A stretch of DNA of 9,694 nucleotides, taken from contig JAPWUY010000036.1 of assembly GCA_028275295.1 (NCBI GenBank), positions 1 through 9,694 of the forward strand, given 5' to 3'. Below, piece by piece: positions 6,210 through 9,694 of the stretch. A model generated the notes under the pieces. It ran no database searches. It worked only from the letters and a program-made list of their open reading frames with translations, and was not told the origin of the DNA. The DNA is from Thermodesulfobacteriota bacterium (GTDB taxonomy: Bacteria > Desulfobacterota > Desulfocorpusculales > Desulfocorpusculum). Position numbers and translations under genes: made by a program. Positions within the stretch are counted from its first letter, which is position 1; the number at the start of each line of letters is the position of its first letter.

Positions 6210-7094
6210 GTGGCTGCGAAACTCATCAAAGGTGCTGAGGTGGCAAAGGAGATCAGGGAGGAATTGAGGCAACAGGTGGCTCAGATGAAGGAGAAGTACG
6301 GGGTCGTGCCAGGCCTTGTGACGATTCTGGTAGGTGAAAATCCCGCCTCCCAGAGCTACGTGAGGGCCAAGCAGCAGACCGCTCACGAGCTGGGTTTCTA
6401 TTCGGTGCAGGAGGATAGACCGGCGGACATCACCGAGGCCGAGCTCCTGGCCCTCATAGACAAGTACAACAAGGATCCCAAGATACACGGAATACTGGTT
6501 CAGCTTCCCCTCCCCAAACATATAGACGAGACGAGGGTGCTTTACGCCATAGATCCTGACAAGGATGTCGATGCCTTTCATCCGGTGAATGTGGGGAAGC
6601 TCATGATAGGAACGGCGGATTTCCTCCCGTGCACCCCTGCGGGGATCCAGGAGCTCCTCATAAGGTCCGGCACCAAGATAGAGGGGGCGGAGGTAGTAGT
6701 GGTTGGAAGGTCCAACATAGTTGGCAAGCCCATTGCCAACATGCTCATGCAGAAGGGCCCAGGAGCGAATGCGACGGTCACAGTGGTCCACACCAAGACA
6801 AGGGATGTGGCCTTCCATACGAGAAGGGCGGACATCCTCATTGTGGCAGCCGGAGTGCCCGAATATATCAAGGGTGACATGGTGAAGGAAGGGGCTGTGG
6901 TGATAGACGTGGGGGTTAACGAGGTGGGTAGGACTCCCGATGGAAAGAGGAAACTGGTCGGAGATGTGGCATTCAACGAGGTTGTGGACAAGGTGGCAGC
7001 CATAACCCCGGTGCCCGGTGGGGTGGGACCCATGACCATCACCATGCTCATGAAGAACACCGTGAAGGCTGCCATGAAGGCAGTTGGGGCCTGA
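6210..7094 (+). CDS. folD: FolD: methylene-tetrahydrofolate dehydrogenase / methenyl-tetrahydrofolate cyclohydrolase
   Basis: FolD carries out two steps of the methyl branch, methenyl-THF formation from formyl-THF and its reduction to methylene-THF, in the cytoplasm. From GTG 6210 the protein has 294 residues. The active-site residues Y50, K54 (YVRAK), Q98 (QLPLP) and D121 (DKDVDAF) then fall on the same numbers as in E. coli FolD, which supports this start. The Rossmann signature GRSNIVGKP is at 166-174 and the C-terminal signature PGGVGPMT near 269-276. GGGAGG (6199-6204) lies 5 bases before GTG. The frame continues to ATG 6171, which would add 13 unconserved residues and has a poorer ribosome site. 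The gap to acsD is 73 bases. Cofactor choice (NAD or NADP) cannot be told. Confidence 0.95.
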   Translation: MAAKLIKGAEVAKEIREELRQQVAQMKEKYGVVPGLVTILVGENPASQSYVRAKQQTAHELGFYSVQEDRPADITEAELLALIDKYNKDPKIHGILVQLPLPKHIDETRVLYAIDPDKDVDAFHPVNVGKLMIGTADFLPCTPAGIQELLIRSGTKIEGAEVVVVGRSNIVGKPIANMLMQKGPGANATVTVVHTKTRDVAFHTRRADILIVAAGVPEYIKGDMVKEGAVVIDVGVNEVGRTPDGKRKLVGDVAFNEVVDKVAAITPVPGGVGPMTITMLMKNTVKAAMKAVGA

Positions 7095-7154
7095 AGAGTT
7101 GATGTCGAGTTCTCTGCGCAGAGCCTGAAGGGGACGCGCCAAAGAATCTCTTAC

Positions 7155-7163
7155 AGGGGGTGA
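7155..7163 (+). promoter_or_regulatory. ribosome-binding site that fixes the TTG start of acsD
   Basis: AGGGGGTGA differs by one base from the ideal AGGAGGTGA and is followed by AAAA and then TTG at 7168. No ATG or GTG in this frame is close to it, and the first residues (AFAIPTIKYTG) fit the start of the family. Confidence 0.75.
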
Positions 7164-7167
7164 AAAA

Positions 7168-8721
7168 TTGGCTTTCGCGATTCCTACCATCAAGTACACG
7201 GGGAAGATCAGGGAAGTGGTCTTGGGGACGGAGCCCAAGACGGTGCGCGTGGGCGGAGAGGACTGTTATCCATTTCACTTGTTCGAAGGGAGCATGCCCA
7301 ACAAGCCCCTCATTGCCATGGAAGTGTGGGACATGAGGCCAGAGGGATGGCCAGAGGCATGCGAGAAGCCCTTCGAGGATGTCCTGGATGATCCAGGGGC
7401 TTGGGCCAAGAAGTGTGTCGAGAAATACGGGGCAGAGGCAATCGCGATCCAGCTCAAGTCCACGGATCCCAATGGTCTCGATGCCCCTCCGGAGAAGGCG
7501 AGCGAGGCAGTGGGGAAGGTCTTGGCTGCGGTGGATGTGCCCGTGATAGTGTGGGGAACTGCCAACCCAGCCAAGGATGCGGCTGTGCTCAGGAAGATAG
7601 CCGAGGATTATCAGAATAGGAACCTGTTATTGGGCCCGGTCGAGGAGGAAAACCACAAGGCTATCGGGGCTGCAGCCCTCGGCTTCGGACACACGGTCAT
7701 TGCGAGCTCTCCCATAGATGTGAACTTGGCAAAACAGCTCAACATCCTATTGGGAAACCTGGGGGTCCCCAGGGACAAGATAGTCATTGACCCAACCACA
7801 GGGGGCTTGGGCTACGGCCTCGAGTACACTTACTCCGTCATGGAAAGGATCCGGATGGCGGCCCTTGTCCAGGAGGATGATCAGCTCGCCCAGCCCATGA
7901 TCAACAATATCGGTAACGAGGTCTGGAAGACCAAGGAAGCCAAGGTGGGCTCGGACGAGGCTCCCGAGCTGGGTGATCCCGAGATGAGGGGCATCCTCAT
8001 GGAGACGGTGACAGCGGTATCCTTCCTGATGGCAGGGTCCGATATAGTCATCCTTCGCCATCCCAAGACTGTGCAGCTGGTGAAGAAATTTATGGAGAGA
8101 ATGATGGCCAAGAGGGCGGAGGCTCCGGCCAGGCTCAAGGTCCAGAGGGAAAAGGCGAAGCCCATAGCCGCTGCGGCAAAGCCTGCCGCTGCCCAGGCCC
8201 CAAAGCCTGCTGCTGCTCCGCCGCCACCTCCGCCAAAAGTGGCTGCTCCTCCACCGCCACCTCCACCGCCCCAGCCGGCTCCAAAGGTGGAAGAGGTGGT
8301 GAAGCCTGCCGAGGATTTGGAGGCTAAAAAGAGGGAGGAGGCTGAGGCCAAGGCGAGGGAGGAGGCAGAAGCTCGAGCCAAACAAGAGGCGGAAGCAAAG
8401 GCCCGTGCCGAGGCCGAGGCCAGGGCTAGGGCAGAGGCAGAGGCCAAGGCGAGGGCCGAGGCCGAGGCGAAGGCCAGGGCCGAGGAGGAAGCCAGGGCCA
8501 GGGAAGAGGCCAAAGCCAAGGCTGAAGAGGAGCTCATGGAGCTCAGGAGAAGGAGAAGGGAAGAGAGGGAAAGGAGGCGGGCGGAGCTTCACGTTGTTGA
8601 GAAGAAAGACGTTCAGTACGGCAAGGGACCTGAGCCTGGAACAGCTGGTCCGGATGGTATTTACATCCTGAGGCAGCTGGAGAGATGGAGGCTCAGGGGA
8701 GACGGAATTCTCAGGAGATAG
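7168..8721 (+). CDS. acsD: corrinoid iron-sulfur protein small subunit / acetyl-CoA decarbonylase-synthase delta, with a long C-terminal extension
   Basis: Residues 1 to about 315 are the TIM-barrel small subunit (AcsD/CdhD), which pairs with the large corrinoid subunit (AcsC/CdhE) to pass a methyl group to acetyl-CoA synthase. The conserved run DPTTGGLGYGLEYTYSVMER is at 208-227, followed by MINNIGNEVWKTKEA (244-258) and the AGSDIVILRHP strand (289-299). The usual family member ends near here, at about 320 residues; this one has 517. The extra part is an Ala/Pro/Lys linker (about 316-380) with runs of six and eight prolines (351-356, 361-368), eight octad repeats close to EAEAKARA (391-454), a very basic stretch (459-471), and a 42-residue tail (476-517) with mixed, folded-looking composition (YILRQLERWRLRG). 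The start is TTG. Codon use in the barrel matches the neighbours. The function of the extension is unknown; a rod holding a docking peptide is my inference. Confidence 0.93.
   Translation: MAFAIPTIKYTGKIREVVLGTEPKTVRVGGEDCYPFHLFEGSMPNKPLIAMEVWDMRPEGWPEACEKPFEDVLDDPGAWAKKCVEKYGAEAIAIQLKSTDPNGLDAPPEKASEAVGKVLAAVDVPVIVWGTANPAKDAAVLRKIAEDYQNRNLLLGPVEEENHKAIGAAALGFGHTVIASSPIDVNLAKQLNILLGNLGVPRDKIVIDPTTGGLGYGLEYTYSVMERIRMAALVQEDDQLAQPMINNIGNEVWKTKEAKVGSDEAPELGDPEMRGILMETVTAVSFLMAGSDIVILRHPKTVQLVKKFMERMMAKRAEAPARLKVQREKAKPIAAAAKPAAAQAPKPAAAPPPPPPKVAAPPPPPPPPQPAPKVEEVVKPAEDLEAKKREEAEAKAREEAEARAKQEAEAKARAEAEARARAEAEAKARAEAEAKARAEEEARAREEAKAKAEEELMELRRRRREERERRRAELHVVEKKDVQYGKGPEPGTAGPDGIYILRQLERWRLRGDGILRR
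8338..8529 (+). repeat. eight imperfect 24-base tandem repeats coding an EAEAKARA-like octad
   Basis: Eight in-frame 24-base units encode octads close to EAEAKARA (acsD residues 391-454). Units 3, 5 and 6 are identical in protein, and the outer units vary most (for example EEEARARE). Acidic residues at positions 1 and 3 and basic ones at 5 and 7 allow i to i+4 ion pairs all along a helix. The DNA is GAGGCC/AAGGCC-rich, so repeat number may vary by slippage. Confidence 0.85.
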
Positions 8722-8803
8722 GGGACTTTTCCTGGTACTTTGGGGGGATAAACTGAAAGTTGGATGCTCGCATCCGCGGAAAGGTCCCCCTTTCCGAAAA
8801 AAA
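8721..8803 (+). promoter_or_regulatory. alternative RNA folds in the acsD-cooS gap
   Basis: Fold A: CGGAAAGG (8777-8784) pairs with CCTTTCCG (8789-8796) around TCCC, and a run of seven A (8797-8803) follows. Fold B: GGGGACTTTTCC (8721-8732) pairs with GGAAAGGTCCCC (8778-8789), 12 pairs with one G-T. It uses the same bases, so A and B exclude each other. A small hairpin GGATG-CTCG-CATCC (8762-8775) fits inside B and just ahead of A. The 5' arm of B touches the acsD stop codon, so ribosomes ending acsD could decide which fold forms. There is no T-run, so termination is unlikely; control of RNA processing or cooS translation is more plausible. Confidence 0.4.
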
Positions 8804-8807
8804 GAGC

Positions 8808-8817
8808 GGAGGAGGAA
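8808..8817 (+). promoter_or_regulatory. strong ribosome-binding site of cooS
   Basis: GGAGGAGGAA lies 5 bases before ATG 8823 and just after the hairpins at 8762-8796. In both folds described for that gap it stays unpaired. Confidence 0.75.
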
Positions 8818-8822
8818 CCGCT

Positions 8823-9694
8823 ATGGCAGAGGAAAAGAAGGAGAAATTGGCAGCCGTGGCCGAAGCGAAGACCAAGAAGGTCGATCCAAAAGAATTGAGC
8901 GTTGATCCGGCCACACAGGTGGTCTTGGCCAAGGCTCAGGCCGAGCAGGTCGAGACCATTTTCGACAGGGCCCAGACCATGAAGCCCTGCAACATAGGCG
9001 AGCAAGGCACCTGCTGCAAGATGTGCGCTCAGGGCCCCTGCAGGCTTCCTCTCACCAAGAAGGATATGGAGGGGCCGGACACCAGAAAGGGTCTGTGCGG
9101 TGCTACTCCGGAGACCATAGCCGCCAGGAACTTCGCGAGGATGGTAGCAGCGGGAGCTGCCTCCCACAGTGACCACGGAAGGGCAGTGGCAGAGGTCTTT
9201 CTGGCTGCAGCGAGAAGGGAGGCCCCGGATTACGACATCCAGGACAGGCAGAAGCTCCTCGAGATAGCACCGGATTTCGGCGTCCCAACCCACGTCATAG
9301 AGAACGGAGAGGAGGTCGAGAGGGACATTTACGAGATAGCTGTGGAGGTGGGGGAGAAGGCTCTGGCTGAGTGGGGGAAACAGGAAGGCGAGATTTACTA
9401 TGCCAAGAGGGCACCTCAAGCCAGGTACGAGCTATGGAAGAAACTGGATGTCATCCCTAGGGGGATAGACAGGGAGATAGTGGAGATAATGCACAGGACC
9501 CACATGGGGGTGGATCAGGATTACAAGAACTTGGTCAAACAGTGCGCAAGGGCTGCCCTCGCAGACGGATGGGCTGGTTCCATGATGGCTACGGACCTCC
9601 AGGATGTGCTTTTCGGAACCCCTTATCCCGTTCAGGGAGAGATAAATCTCGGAGTTCTCAAGGCCGACCATGTGAACATCATAGTCCACGGTCA
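8823..9694 (+). CDS. cooS: anaerobic CO dehydrogenase catalytic subunit, N-terminal part (3' partial)
   Basis: The frame is open to the end of the window, giving 290 residues of a family usually about 630-670 long. CooS (AcsA in acetyl-CoA-making complexes) interconverts CO2 and CO at a Ni-Fe-S C-cluster. The D- and B-cluster cysteines are all visible: C56, C64, C65, C68, C73 and C92, in the pattern TCCKMCAQGPC...LCGAT. Further on come MHRTHMGVDQDYKN and a TDLQDVLFGTP segment, conserved before the C-cluster. The last bases read IIVHG plus CA, just where the family has VHGHEP, so the window stops inside the codon of the first C-cluster ligand, a histidine (inferred). The first 50 or so residues include a Lys/Glu/Ala-rich leader. 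It follows acsD by 101 bases. The remaining clusters cannot be checked. Confidence 0.95.
   Translation, partial: MAEEKKEKLAAVAEAKTKKVDPKELSVDPATQVVLAKAQAEQVETIFDRAQTMKPCNIGEQGTCCKMCAQGPCRLPLTKKDMEGPDTRKGLCGATPETIAARNFARMVAAGAASHSDHGRAVAEVFLAAARREAPDYDIQDRQKLLEIAPDFGVPTHVIENGEEVERDIYEIAVEVGEKALAEWGKQEGEIYYAKRAPQARYELWKKLDVIPRGIDREIVEIMHRTHMGVDQDYKNLVKQCARAALADGWAGSMMATDLQDVLFGTPYPVQGEINLGVLKADHVNIIVHG

Noticed and set aside
7112..7123. Perfect palindrome CTCTGCGCAGAG between folD and acsD
   Set aside because: There is no promoter near it and no T-run. With no loop it is a poor hairpin, and a 12-base palindrome alone is weak evidence for an operator.
6039..7238. 399-residue open frame on the - strand opposite folD
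   Set aside because: It is antisense to a clearly recognised gene with intact active-site residues. The product is His/Leu/Gly-rich without domains, as expected from reading GC-rich coding DNA backward.
7747..8592. 281-residue open frame on the - strand opposite acsD
   Set aside because: It mirrors the tandem repeats and proline runs of acsD, giving Leu/Gly/Pro/Trp/Arg low-complexity sequence. No stop codons arise from the GC-rich repeats, so its length means nothing.

Overview
The window is a bacterial stretch that suggests a thermophilic, strictly anaerobic autotroph using the Wood-Ljungdahl (reductive acetyl-CoA) pathway. Genes are led by bacterial ribosome-binding sites with ATG, GTG and TTG starts, and several intergenic gaps hold sigma70-like promoter boxes. 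Arginine is written mostly AGG/AGA and isoleucine often ATA, a bias common in thermophiles. The fructose bisphosphatase is the bifunctional aldolase/phosphatase known from Archaea and deep-branching thermophilic bacteria. The species cannot be named from this sequence. The order cooC-folD-acsD-cooS differs from the classical Moorella acs cluster. All convincing genes are on the + strand.

Region 1 (1-700): the 3' end of a protein with a TrkA-C (RCK_C) potassium-regulatory domain, a 53-residue zinc-ribbon protein at 353-514, and a 186-base gap. Region 2 (701-4580): a D-2-hydroxyacid (glycerate-type) dehydrogenase, a THEP1-family NTPase, a radical SAM protein with an extra N-terminal zinc ribbon, and fructose-1,6-bisphosphate aldolase/phosphatase with its own possible promoter and a dyad operator. 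A strong hairpin follows at 4584-4623.

Region 3 (4581-5319): 739 bases without a credible gene. It carries the best promoter in the window (TTGACA-18-TAAAAT, 4692-4721). Just downstream is a nested set of complementary segments (4744-4879) that folds on paper around a three-way junction. This is a candidate non-coding RNA or long regulatory leader for the operon that follows.

Region 4 (5320-9694): cooC (nickel-insertion ATPase), folD (methylene-THF dehydrogenase/cyclohydrolase, with its own promoter), acsD (corrinoid iron-sulfur protein small subunit / ACS delta) and the start of cooS (CO dehydrogenase catalytic subunit), which runs off the window just before its first C-cluster ligand. FolD works in the methyl branch. 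AcsD helps carry the methyl group. CooS supplies CO and CooC matures it. FBP aldolase/phosphatase would take the fixed carbon on to sugars.

The most unusual points are three. AcsD has a roughly 200-residue C-terminal extension: a Pro/Ala linker with 6- and 8-proline runs, eight 8-residue EAEAKARA-like repeats predicted to form a rigid single alpha-helix, and a separate 42-residue tail. The cooC operon has a candidate structured leader. The acsD-cooS gap has two mutually exclusive RNA folds.
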